Positions 53,756-64,000 of a stretch of 64,000 bases of DNA are shown piece after piece; position 1 is the stretch's first letter; each line of letters opens with the position of its first letter. Made by a program: the position numbers and the translations under genes. Where the stretch lies: assembly GCA_029215795.1 (NCBI GenBank), contig JARDYH010000002.1, forward strand, positions 58,815,001-58,879,000, in the 5' to 3' direction. The notes under the pieces were generated by a model, which did no database searches, had not been told where the DNA came from, and was given only the letters and a program-made list of their open reading frames with translations. The stretch comes from Anniella stebbinsi. Its lineage: Eukaryota > Chordata > Lepidosauria > Squamata > Anniellidae.

Positions 53756-55561
53756 CTAGGCAGAGTACTGTAGGAGGAGGTAGAAGAGGTGGAGGAGGGG
53801 ACCGGGCCAAAAACAGGGTGATGGAGGTCTGAGGGGAAAGCCCAATGGGCCAGGATCAGGTCATGGGCTGGCAGTTTTCCATCCTTGCTTTTCCATCCTT
53901 TTGGGGATGCTTATACTTTTTCAAATATTTGACGACTGTTGCCACATCTTTCCTTTTACCTGCCTTTTTGCCCAGGCTAAATATGCCCCATTCCTCTAGC
54001 TTTTCTCATATCAACATTCTCCTCCAATCCTAACTCCCTGCAGTTTTAATCTGCTGCATTGCTTGGTGCTGGCGAGAGAGCAACAGAATGGAACATGGTT
54101 CTCATTTTTCTCTCTCCTTAGCCTAAGCAATCAACAACTTTCTTGGTGATTTGGGGATGCCAAAGTGGTCACACCACCCAAGTCTGAGGGACAGATTCTG
54201 TGGTTTGATGTACAAGAAAGAACGTTGAATCCTTGTAAACACTCTTGGGGAAAAACCAACACCCCTGCAGTATGTGAATGAAGGCCAGGCATTCCTCATG
54301 AGAATTGTTGCTGCTCGTTCATCTATTCTTGCCATTCCAATGGTTGCTGGGGATGGGATATGTGCAATAAAACTGAAGCTACGGTGTAGAAAGATGGCTA
54401 AAACTGAGGCTGTTCCCTTCAAAATGAGTACAGCCCTTTGACTTCTCTTGTAAATGAATCTATGCTGCTAGGTTGATTTGCAAGTTAATAAAGCGTTTTT
54501 CCCCCCCGGATAAAAAATGAATCAGAATTACATAAAAACACACCTTCTGTTCTACTAATTGTATCCATGTTTCTGTGTGTGTGTTTACTGTTGCTGTTGC
54601 AGTCATATCCCATTTATCATTTGCCATGAAGCATCATAATCAATTGACTCTGAAGTAAATATGCTATAAATATAACAAGGTAATAACATTTTGCTGTCTA
54701 ATAATTAGTGCAGGGCTCCCAGTAGGCGAAGTCTCAACAAGAGACTTGGATTTTATGTCTCCAGCTTCAGCTGCTAGGAGCAAGCTGTTGATCTTCAGTT
54801 ACTCCACCTCCATAGCTAGGAAATATCACTTCTGGAAGGGAGGTGGGGAAGAAGTTCTTCTGAAGAACACACTGATGCTTCATGATCTGAGAAAACATTC
54901 TGGTAGGCTGCAAAAAAGAGAAAGGGTTGATATATTAATGGGCAAGGGTGATGTCAAGCTCCTGCACTCTTGAGGGTGTCAGGAAATCTGAAAAAGTCCC
55001 TCCCACTGGAATTTCAGGGTCTTGGTGCTTTATATCAACCATTTGTCTGTGCTGTGTTTTGTACTGCAAGTCTTCCATCCCTTGCAAAGTTCTTCCTTGG
55101 AGCACAAGGTGCACTTCTGGAGACTAGAGGTACAGAGGAATCAGTGAACCCAGGCAGAGTCTGAGTGGTGAACAAAGCAGTCATGAAATGCTACTGCCAT
55201 GAGCCAATTCCAGAGGATGCTTTAGATATAAAGCATATAAAGGCATTGTGGATACCTGATAGGAGTTATTACTTTGACCCCATTGAATAGTACACCCCTG
55301 TGCTGCATCACAACACATCCCCAAGTTTAAAAAATGCTTTTAGCACATGCTCAGTCTTCAGGAGTGGTTTGCTGTCTGTCATGTCCACCACCTGCCACTT
55401 AGAACCAGCCTAGGATCAGAATTGGGCTCCACCATCAGCCTCTGCAGGTGCAGTGAGCAATAGGAGGCAGCAAAGATGCCCCTTGAAAGAGAGACCACCC
55501 AACTAGTCATACCCCCTGCTTCTGGCTTTCCAAAATCACCCTAAATCTGTTGTTTGACAGA
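53756..55561. other. Intergenic, nothing identified
   Basis: A long anonymous stretch of ~1.8 kb without clear repeats. A C8 run lies at about 54,501. Short open frames lack family resemblance. Confidence 0.45.
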
Positions 55562-55736
55562 ACAGTACCAGCTTTGCATACAAAAGGTCCCAGCTTTAAT
55601 CCCTGGTACCTCTATGTAGGATTGGGACAGATTCCTTTCTGAAGCCCTGGAAAGCTGCTACCACTCAGTATAGACAATACTGAGCTGGAGAGAAGAAACA
55701 TCTCACTTGAGATAAGGCAACTTCCTACATTCCCAG
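55562..55736 (+). mobile_element. tRNA-derived SINE
   Basis: 'agctttgcatacaaaaggtc', 'ccagctttaatccctggtac' (B-box region), 'gattgggacagattcctttc' and 'tagacaatactgagctgg' match the family at 45370-45553. Confidence 0.75.
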
Positions 55737-55748
55737 GAACAGAGATAG

Positions 55749-56103
55749 ACCCCCTCTGGATGGATTCCGTTTGACGCCTGTTCCTCCAATTATGCGCATC
55801 TTCTCGGAACTGCTTTATCGTAAATGCTTGTATGCAGGAGGTAATTGAGCACTCAACAGGTGATCTTACCGGTTGTTTCAAATGCGCTTTACAAGTAGTT
55901 AATGCGGAGAATCGCTTGTTCACATAGTCAAAATGCGCTTTAACTGCCGCAGCAAAATAAAACTCGCTATTTAACGCGCATTCAATAATGCGCATAATCA
56001 GAGAGAAAACGCGCCTCTACGCCCGATTTGCGCTCCGTTCTTGTAGAGGTAAAATTTTTAATGTGCCTTGAAAGAGCTTTAAATGCCTCTTGTAGAGGCA
56101 GCC
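55749..56103. mobile_element. CpG-rich ~350-bp TIR element, copy 4 (355 bp)
   Basis: The left end ACCCCCTCTGGATGG is eroded. The right end is CTTGTAGAGGCAGCC. ATAG flanks both sides (55745-55748 and 56104-56107). The right half is very close to 29292-29635 ('cgcctctacgcccgatttgc' and 'aatgtgccttgaaagagctt'). The left half has lost many CpGs. Confidence 0.88.
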
Positions 56104-56764
56104 ATAGTTATTGATCCAAGCTGAAGCCCAAACCAGAAGGCACAGTAAACATTTGGCAGTATGAGAACTTTCATCCCTGAATTCTACTAGGAGGAAGAAC
56201 TGTAAAATGAAGTGTACTATGGTTCGAGTTCCACTTCTACTCTAGAAAGGGGTGGAGCAACAAGGCCTGCCATGATAGCCTTCACTTGTTGCCTGGCTGT
56301 TGCTGATGCAATACCTGTTCTCTTCTGTTCTGCTTCTGTAGCACCACTGGGCTCTGGTGAGACCTGGGTTTCTAGATGCCCATTACAGATCTGGTTCACA
56401 CTCCAAGAAGCTCTGGGCCAGAAGTCAGGCAAGCTTAATTGTATGTTGCATCAACAAGACTGAGCCTTAAGTGTAATTTTGGCTTCCGTTAGGCTGGTTA
56501 GATCTATCTTCATACAGACCCTCATACATCTACCTTCTCTTTTAAAAGACCCGGTCTATTTTAACAGCCTCAGGATGCAATGATCCTGGAGTCCTCAGAA
56601 TGCCGTGTGAGCTCTTCCTGACACAGGGAAATGCTATCTATGTTCTTGCAGGGAACTAGGTCCCAATGAGGTGGAAATCTCATGATGCCTTTCTGTAGTT
56701 GAGTCCTCCCCCTGAACTGTTCACTCAGGAACCTCTTCTTCTTCTGATAAGGGTTCAGGGTCCT
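56104..56764. other. Intergenic, nothing identified
   Basis: Anonymous sequence between the CpG-rich element and a CR1 tail. Confidence 0.45.
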
Positions 56765-57245
56765 GGACCACAAGAACATAAGAGGAGCCATGCTGGATTA
56801 GACCAACGGTCCATCTAGTCTAGTATTCTGTTCACACAGTGGCCAACCAGCTGTTGACCAGGAACCCACAAGAAGGCATGGGTGCAACAGCATCCTCCCA
56901 CCCATGTTCCCCAGCAACTGGAGAACATAGGCTTACTGCCTCTGATACTGGAGGTAGAACATAGCCATCAAGACTAGTAGTCATTGATAGCCTTCTCCTC
57001 CAGGAATTTAGCCAACCCTCTTTTAAAGCCATCCAAATTGGTGGCCATCACTGCAATTCCATAGTTCAATATTTGCTGTGTGAAGAAGTACTTCCTTTTA
57101 TCTGCCTTGAATCTCCCACCAATCAGTTTCATGGGATGACCCTGGATTGTAGTATTATGGGAGAGGGAGAAAAATGCCTCCCTATCCACATTCTCCACAC
57201 CATGCATAATTTTGTATTTACAGTATTCTGTATATGGTTTGTTTA
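56765..57245 (-). mobile_element. CR1 LINE 3' region, longest copy
   Basis: 'agaacataagaggagccatg', 'cacacagtggccaaccagct', 'atgttccccagcaactggag', 'gaatttagccaaccctcttt' and 'cctatccacattctccacac' follow the reverse complement of the CR1 3' consensus for ~480 bp. Pieces at about 57,335-57,430 and 57,885-57,965 ('ggagagatcatgacac') look like the same element, split by the insertion at 57,430-57,790. Confidence 0.8.
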
Positions 57246-57429
57246 AAGATTTGTATAAAGGCAATATGATACTAGCAGTTTATTCTCAAACCACTAATTA
57301 TGCCTAACATGGAGTTTACCTTTTATTTTATTTTTTTTAACAGAGGCTGCACACTGGATTGACATTTCCATCAAACTGTCCACCACAACTCCAAGGTCTC
57401 TCTCTTGGTCGATACCGCTAGCTCAGATC

Positions 57430-57441
57430 CCATCAGGTTAT

Positions 57442-57473
<32 letters not shown>

Positions 57474-57790
57474 CTTACAATATTTCTATACTGCTCAATA
57501 TCTAAAAAAGATTCCACAGCAGTGAACATAGGTATAAACAGTAAAAAGAAAGAAGATTTAAAAAGCAAATTGAAATTGTTCAATTGAAAATAAAGAACCA
57601 GAAAAAAAGTGACTGGTCAGTTGGGGAAGGCTTCTTGAAATAGAGTTCTTTTCAGGAGGCGCCAGGAGCAGCCTAGTGTTGGTACCTGCCTGACCTCCAG
57701 GGGCAGGGAGTTCTACTGAGGAGGAATCACTACGCTAAAGGCTCTTCTCCTGGTGGATTCCAATTGGGCCAGTGGGCCATGTGGAGCTAC
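57430..57790 (-). mobile_element. L2-type LINE tail fragment inserted in CR1
   Basis: An (ATTT)n tract is followed by 'caatatttctatactgctca', an A-rich stretch and 'gcctgacctccaggggcagg' plus 'ggctcttctcctggtggatt'. In reverse this is the L2 3' region. CR1 sequence on both sides suggests a nested insertion. Confidence 0.6.
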
Positions 57791-57969
57791 CTGGAGCATG
57801 CCCTCCAATGACCTCAGTGATCAGTCAGGTTGGTAAGGGAGAAGGCATAAGTAAGGTTATGCTTGAAACTGAGATATTTTTTTTGCCCCAACATGAATTA
57901 CTTTCCACTTGTTTACTGAACTACATTTATCATTTGGATGCCGATTCTGCCAGTTTGGAGAGATCATGA

Positions 57970-58240
57970 CACCTCCTTATTCTGCTGGGTTCCTAGTTCA
58001 GTGTGCTATTTCTGACTCTATAGCTGGAAAGCTCCCCATAATGCATCAGCAGCTTGACCACAGCCCTGCTGGATGGCTTTCTGGCACTGCTGAAAATAGG
58101 GCAGGTTTTAATTCATGCAGCAGCGGTGGCAACAGCACAGTGCATAAGAGAGGGAGAAGGCTGCTGTTTGAGAAGCAAACCACCCCTGGGCATGTGAAAT
58201 GATTTGCATGATTTTCTGAATTGTGGCTCAAACATGCTGC
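57970..58240. other. Intergenic, nothing identified
   Basis: Anonymous sequence. Confidence 0.4.
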
Positions 58241-58745
58241 ATAACATATTCTAATTAATTGGTAGGGTTAGCTGAAGAACAACTTGATTATAGAGGTTTA
58301 TTAAAGTACTTATTAAGGGCCGCTGTCTTGACTCTGCGGCAGCTGTTCTTTGCTGCCTGCTAGGCCAGTCCCCTTTGCCATCAGGTGCTGCTGGAAAGCA
58401 TTTGCGTAAAGAGCTGGACTGCAGAATGAGATAAAAGGAGACAGAACAAAAATGCCTGCCCTCAATCCGATTTCCCCTGGCTCCTGAAGACTCTTTGCAG
58501 AGGCGAGGGCAAAGGGGCAAAGGCCCCAGGGAGTTGGGAGATGCGCTGGCCATGATGGGAATTTCCAAGTAGGCGAAGAGTAGCTGCTGCTCTGATCTGG
58601 CAGCTGCCTCCAGAGCATGTCCACCGTTTGGGGTCTATTCTAATTCCATAATACTGAGGTTTTTAATCAATTCATTGATTGCTTAATTGAGAAAAGCGGC
58701 ATCATTAATAAAGCCAAACTCTGTAGTCTGTTGACAGCCCTACTT
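58241..58745. other. Unique stretch, candidate conserved non-coding element
   Basis: No repeats recognised. The two ends (58,248-58,320 and 58,640-58,730) are rich in TAAT/ATTA motifs (ctaattaattgg, taatcaattcattg, cttaattgag), with a GC-richer middle. Confidence 0.35.
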
Positions 58746-60627
58746 TATTGTGCATACATTACTTATCAGCCCAAGCCTTACAAATGGCTTATCCGGGGGG
58801 GTCTCCCTATGCCAGTCATTCAGAGGAAGGGAGAGGAGGGTCCTGCCAGGATGAGACAACCCTACAGGAAAAGGCAACAGGGTCCCAGCCAGGAAGTTAC
58901 TGCAACTCTCATCTATAGCCACTCCTTGGAATCGTGCTGCTTTGGCAGAGCCCAAACCGCTGGGGCTGGCATGTAAAGGGGGTGACTCGGGTTGAAATCC
59001 CCACTCACAAGGGTGAGCTTAGGCCGTAACAATATCCCTGCAGAGCCTACCTCATGTGGTTGCTGCAAGGATAAAATGGGATAACACTATTGGCTGGATC
59101 CAATCCTTGCATGACTGGAATTCCACTCACACAACATGATTTGCATCACAGCATTTCTCTGCCCTTTCCTTCCCCCTGCATACTCCTACTTATGCTCCAG
59201 ATGAGCTTTAGTGGGTCCCCAAGCCTCCAGAGCAGATTCAGGGGCAAGCAGGAGCAAAAGAGGAAATATGTCCTACGAGTGGGAAGGAACTGCTTGTAGA
59301 ATGACCCCATTGGATACTGCTCTATAAACTCACCCTGAGCTTTGGAGGAAGAAAAGTCAAGATAAAAATGTGAGAATTAAATTAAAGTAGCCTTCACTGA
59401 GAAGTTGACTTGCATAACACAAGAGATGGTGCTTCTATGTTGATGATGCTTAAGGAAAAACATTTGAGTAGCAGCAAGTGAATTCAAAAGACCTCATCAG
59501 TTTCTCTGGGCTGGTATTGTGTCCCCGTTTTCTTGCAAGATACCTTACATTATCATCATCATCATCATCTAAAAGAACGTTTATTTTTAAAAAAATCAAA
59601 TCAAATTTGTGTTTCCCTTCCTCATTGTGGAAGAAATGCTGAGTTGAATATTATCTGTTTCATGTTTCTACATCCTACAGTATATGCTGTGTGTGTATAT
59701 GTAAAAATGCCTATTGCTTGCAATAGCTAGCAATAAATACTGCCGCAGAACAATGGGACCAAGCAAGAGCTCACTAAATTCAATATGAAGCTTTAAGTTA
59801 AGTTTAGTTGCGCATGATGTCGATCACGCCAAAAAGATAAAAGGGGCTTTATTATGAATCTGAGGTAGGTCTGAATGAATCATCACAAACTGTACTCCTG
59901 TGCCTCAGCTCTGAGAGTCAAAGGAAAGGGTGGGTTAAGTTTTATTGTTGTCTATAATGATTTGTTCTTGCTGTCTGAACAGAATGTGAATGTGTTGTAT
60001 TAAAGCCTTGGTAGTTCTGTGGTCCCACAGAACAAAAATAACAGAGACAATACTAGTTACTGGTCCACCCTCAGTTTTTCACTGTTGGAAACAAAATGAC
60101 GTGTTCTACAGAAGACTTCATGATGGATAAGGCTTTATGGATGCATGAATCTGTCAAGCTTGATCTAGTTGAGGTTCTCATTTTTCTACTGCCATGCTTG
60201 TTCTGTGTGAGCAGTTTATTTCCCTGCACAGAAATTCATATGTGTTTTTGTGTGCATTTTCCCCCCAGATACATGCATTTTTGTATGTACTCACCCGCTG
60301 ACTAAAGTGTGTTTGTGCATATTATTAAAATGCACACATTTTTCTCTGCACATTTTCCAAATGTGTGTATGTTGTCAAATGTATTTTTGGGGAGGGGTGT
60401 GTGAGTGTATGTGGAATGCATAGCAGCCTTGGAAATGTATGGATTTCTGGCACAAATTGCATTTGTGTCTACGTTCAGGTCCGGGAGATACAAAAGACAA
60501 ACAACAAAGTCCTACAAGACCCAAAAGAATGCACATGGCCAGTGTGCTCTCAGAAGTGATTTTCTGCTTCTGAGACTGGAGGAAAAGAAGATATATTGAG
60601 AGGGAGAGGAGGCCGGTGAATGAGGGT
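58746..60627. other. Intergenic
   Basis: About 58,975-59,090 ('tacctcatgtggttgctgca', 'aggataaaatgggataac') looks like a decayed Sauria SINE in sense orientation. An ATC microsatellite lies at about 59,549-59,569. The rest is anonymous. Confidence 0.4.
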
Positions 60628-60752
60628 GCAATCCTATGCATATTTGGACAGAAAAAGTCCTACAACTCCCAGCAGTCCCCACCCAGCATGGCTGACTAGG
60701 AAATGCTGGGAGTTGTGGGACTTATTTTTGTCTAAACATGCATAGGATTGCT
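60628..60752. mobile_element. Palindromic MITE, 'AATCCTATGCATGTTTAGAC' family, best copy
   Basis: TGCAATCCTATGCATATTTG at the left mirrors 'aaacatgcataggattgc' at the right. 'gtcctacaactcccagcag' pairs with 'ctgggagttgtgggac'. It is nearly a perfect hairpin of ~55-bp arms. Confidence 0.85.
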
Positions 60753-61099
60753 TCCCATAGTCTTTTTGCCAGGTAGTTAAAAGAAGGAGGCTAGTTCTGG
60801 AATTGTTTTTTTTTAATGGCTTCGGAGTAGCTGTTCATGTTTGCATTAATATTTGGGATTACTAAAAGGGGCTACTTCTTTTCTCAATGGAGCACATATG
60901 GATGCAAATATATATTATGGATCTTTGTAAAATAATCAGCTAAAAGCTTATGTGTTTTATACTCTGAAACACCAGGGGAATATACTTTTAAGAATCCTCC
61001 TTATAGTCAGAAAACATCTATTGCATGAAAATGGGAATAGGCCTGATGAGTTCATTTGCAGTGTTTATAGGGCAACTCATCTGACAAACCTGATGAATT
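60753..61099. other. Intergenic, nothing identified
   Basis: Anonymous AT-rich sequence. Confidence 0.4.
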
Positions 61100-61275
61100 A
61101 ACTCACCTGGCTGTATTATTTATTTATTCATTTATCTGCTGCATGTCTAGATGCTTTTAATAATGTATGTGTTTTTATTTGTTTTGATGTTTTATTTATT
61201 TTATGATTCTTGTATTTATATTTATTGTTGTTCCCCGCCTCGATCTGGATGGAGAGGCGAGTTAGAAATACAATA
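61100..61275 (+). mobile_element. LINE/SINE 3' end, plus strand
   Basis: 'gttgttccccgcctcgatct' and 'ggatggagaggcgagttaga' followed by 'aaatacaataaatgaaataa' is a common squamate retroposon tail. Confidence 0.55.
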
Positions 61276-61580
61276 AATGAAATAAATAAAAAATAATAAA
61301 ATACCGCCCAATAGCCGTAGCTCTCCGGCGGTTCGCAAAAATTAAAACTTTAAAATACAACTTAAGTATAAAATTTAAAACACAATACCACAATACAAAG
61401 TACAACCAGAATAAAACTGAGCAGCAATGCAGAGATTTAAAATACAAATTTAAAACAGCAATTTAAATGACTAGGATGGTAAAATGTTAAAATACCTGGC
61501 ATCAGAATGAGTACAACATAGGTGCCAGATGAACTTCTCTGGGGAGCTCATTCCACAGTCAGGGTGCCAGAGCAGAACAG
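61276..61580 (-). mobile_element. L2-type LINE tail fragment
   Basis: 'aataccgcccaatagccgta', 'gctctccggcggttcgcaaa', an A-rich body, then 'gccagatgaacttctctggg' and 'gagctcattccacagtcagg'. It is head-to-head with the preceding tail, joined through A/T-rich sequence. Confidence 0.65.
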
Positions 61581-61679
61581 GCCCTCCTCCTGGTATTCCC
61601 TGCATATACAAATACACACATAAAATACACATATAAATACACAAATATAAATGGATATATCCAGTATCAGAGATGCTAT

Positions 61680-61840
61680 CCAATATCAGAGGCAGTAAGC
61701 CTGTATACACCAGTTGCTATGGAACATGGGTGGGAGGGTGCTGTTGCACCATGTCTTACTTGTGGGTCCCTGGTTGACAGCAGGTTGGCCACTGCCCTTG
61801 GTCTGTTCCAGCATGGCTCTTCTTATGTTCTTATATTCTT
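61680..61840 (+). mobile_element. CR1 LINE 3'-end fragment
   Basis: 'tatcagaggcagtaagcctg', 'acaccagttgctatggaaca', 'agcaggttggccactgccct' and 'cagcatggctcttcttatg' match the tail consensus. Confidence 0.75.
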
Positions 61841-63550
61841 ACAATAGGCTTCGGGATGGACAAATTTGTCAGTTGTGCTTTCTCCTGAATTTACATTGTA
61901 AAGTTCTTAAGCTCTTTCCAGAAATGAACTGAAATGAAACTCTCACCTATTGGCTAAATTCAAAAGGCTGTTCCTGCCTCCCATATAATTAAACATAGTT
62001 AAAAATGAGGAACCTGTCAGAAAAAGAGGTAGTCACCCTAATTCAGTGCCACAAACATTGTCACTCAGGTATGCAAATCCAGACTTTTAAGAGCTGAAGT
62101 CTCAAAGTTCTGGGCCCGGTTGGATGAACCTGTCAGTTTCAGTTTCTCGCACATTTGAATTTGTTTTTTTTTTAAATGGTGGGAATGTGTGTTGGCAGGT
62201 GGGTGTGGCTAGCACATGTGTTCCTGCTACCCCAGTCATGTGTTCACGAAACATATATGGGAGATGGAGCCGAAGAGGGCTAAAATCAAGGACAAATTGC
62301 AGAAAATGCTATTCCCCATTAGAATCATGCTGGATCTGAATATGGACCCACACAGTCACATTTTCCATCTGCGTGGATTTTCTCTTTACAAGTAGTGCAA
62401 CACTGACCCTGAGCATATTTGGAAAGGTTTGTCTTTTGGATTTTGTCCAAAATAATTTTGGCTCGAAGTTGGACCACGCCCTGAACTATTCTCAACCTGA
62501 CACATATGGTCCACTGCAAGGTGTAGAGAGACGGAGGGGGACCCCAACCTGAACTTGTTCTCTCCCCCCCCCCACCCCCACATCCACAAGCAAGGCAGGA
62601 AAATAACCAATAGCTTCTCTCTGTTTCCCCCAAATACAGAAATACTGGCTGATAATAACCGTTGGCTCGCAACTGCCTGGCTTGAGATCTGTCCAGCTTC
62701 GGTACGTGTTCCCTTGGTCTGCGCAGCCAGCAGCTTCTCCTCATTGCTAATACTCCCTGCACCAAAGCGGAGACTTTCCAAATGTCATGCAAGCCTCTCA
62801 GGTCTAAATCTACTGTGCAGACTCACTCCATTTAAAAAGATTGCTTTTTTTGGATCTTACTTGAAAGTTGTGGTGAGTTCATCATGACTTGCATATGAAT
62901 GAGCTGAGTGAATTCATTACTGAAAAGCTAAATTAAGTTCTGCAGCTGTTCTGCCCCGAGACTTTGTTCGGAGTGTGGCCAGAGTGGCTGAAAAACCCCC
63001 TTCCCCCTTTGGAGGCTGCCTTTTAGGAGGCAGTCGAAGGTAGAGAGGAGCATTAAAAACGTTCAATGGGAAGGGAATTGAACATGACATGCCTGCTTAT
63101 AGTGCCCAGGTTCTGTGGTGCTGCCAAGCAGCAGGTAAGTGGTAATGGAAATATGAGGCTTTGCGTCCCAGCTGCCTGACCTTGAGTGTGCTAATTTCTG
63201 TCTTTAGTGCAGCTGTGGCAGTCACAGCAAGTATTCGCATCCAGTATATCAAAGGAGCTTTACAAATTGCAAATCAAACACAGGATGTTAGTAACAATAA
63301 ACCAAACCCGAGGGGAGCAGGTGTGCACATGAGTGCGCAAGCAAAGGGGACATCCTACTGCTCACGTCCAACTCCAGTAGACATATTTTGATTATCTTCC
63401 CTACAGAAACTTCAGACACGCACACACACACTACACACATTTCTTCTTCCTGATGTGGCAATGTAAGCCGGAAAGCACACCAGCAGTGGCCTCTTGACTA
63501 GCATGATGTAAGCTTAGTAAGTCCTTGCATTGATTGCATTTTTTTTTCAG
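61841..63550. other. Intergenic, mostly anonymous
   Basis: Contains a C9-type run at about 62,563-62,577 and a CA run at about 63,418-63,432. About 62,830-62,960 is repeat-free and carries 'gctgagtgaattcattactg', possibly conserved. No gene identified. Confidence 0.4.
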
Positions 63551-63601
63551 GTGGCTGACAGCAGCTACGGATGTGACCTGGATGCAGAGGGAACAGGAAG
63601 C
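63551..63601 (+). other. Isolated 51-nt candidate exon with strong splice sites
   Basis: A textbook acceptor (T9 then CAG ending at 63550) and a perfect GTAAGT donor at 63602 frame 51 bases. In frame 0 it is open and would read VADSSYGCDLDAEGTGS. I recognise no protein family. It could be an exon of an unrecognised gene or lncRNA whose other exons lie to the right, or a chance pairing of splice-like motifs. Confidence 0.25.
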
Positions 63602-63915
63602 GTAAGTGCTTTGTGCTTCCTCTGTGTCTCCCTCTCATCTGAAATAGAACTGTCACATCTCCCTACCCACATCTTCTTCACCAGTTGCCTGCAGGGAGAG
63701 ATGTGGAAGTTCTCTTTTGACACGCTAGACATGACCCCAATCATACAATTCAACATTGGTGCTAATGGAATCTTTCCTTCTGAAGTAATGGGTGGGTAGG
63801 TGTGCATGTGTGGGGCAGTCTGGATTGGGACTGCAGTGGGGTGGGGGCAAAGTGTTAAAACTGCCCTACCCCACACCAGGGTCCCTTTCCGGATTGGGAA
63901 CTGTGCCTGCTCTTT
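63602..63915. other. Intergenic, nothing identified
   Basis: Anonymous sequence after the candidate exon. Confidence 0.4.
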
Positions 63916-63919
63916 ATTT

Positions 63920-63957
<38 letters not shown>
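63916..63957. repeat. (AAT)n microsatellite
   Basis: About 13 AAT units. The next 43 bases ('acatttctatgctgctca') are the start of another reverse-orientation L2-type tail cut by the window edge. Confidence 0.9.
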
Positions 63958-63959
<2 letters not shown>

Positions 63960-64000
63960 TTCAATCGTTTCATTCACTGATTACATTTCTATGCTGCTCA

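Noticed and set aside
62325..62792. 155-residue minus-strand open frame
   Set aside because: It crosses a C-run and G-rich low-complexity sequence. A second overlapping frame of similar length exists, and no domain is visible.
14900..64000. A second protein-coding gene downstream of MAN2A1
   Set aside because: No exon chain with compatible phases and family resemblance was found on either strand. Only the isolated candidate exon at 63551 remains.

Overview
This is nuclear vertebrate DNA, almost certainly from a squamate reptile (lizard-like). The evidence is a split gene with GT-AG introns that reads as an amniote MAN2A1, Sauria-type tRNA SINEs, many 5'-truncated CR1 and L2 LINE tails, an L1 tail, and a dense population of palindromic hAT-type MITEs. 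Nothing is organised like a prokaryotic operon, and most open reading frames in the window are chance or transposon-derived.

1-14,081 (+ strand): seven terminal coding exons of MAN2A1 (Golgi alpha-mannosidase II, GH38). They encode the last 327 residues, with all splice phases compatible and a TGA stop at 14,079-14,081. A 3' UTR of roughly 0.8 kb follows, with a poly(A) signal at 14,886-14,891. The introns hold a sense-orientation LTR-like element (about 2.5-3.05 kb), CR1 tails, a 663-bp hAT foldback element (9,696-10,358) and a decayed antisense L2 reverse transcriptase (12.4-13.6 kb).

14.9-64 kb: a gene-poor downstream region. About 14.9-29 kb is mostly anonymous sequence with short palindromic MITEs, microsatellites and a GC-rich minisatellite. 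About 29-57 kb is transposon-rich. It holds four copies of an unusual CpG-rich ~350-bp element, three further hAT-type elements of 0.3-0.7 kb, two large foldback elements (2,770 bp and 1,181 bp) with exact 8-bp target duplications, an L1 fragment with a 15-bp target duplication, and a young ~384-bp inverted duplication flanking a ~4.7 kb interval. About 57-64 kb has L2/CR1 tails, unique AT-rich stretches and one isolated candidate exon at 63,551-63,601.

Apart from MAN2A1 there is no protein-coding gene I can support. The most interesting material is the mobile DNA: a hAT lineage whose members share termini and 8-bp duplications, carry pentamer subterminal arrays with a common ATCG core and are built from a repeated ~150-bp module, and a CpG-rich element family whose target duplications end in G in all four copies.
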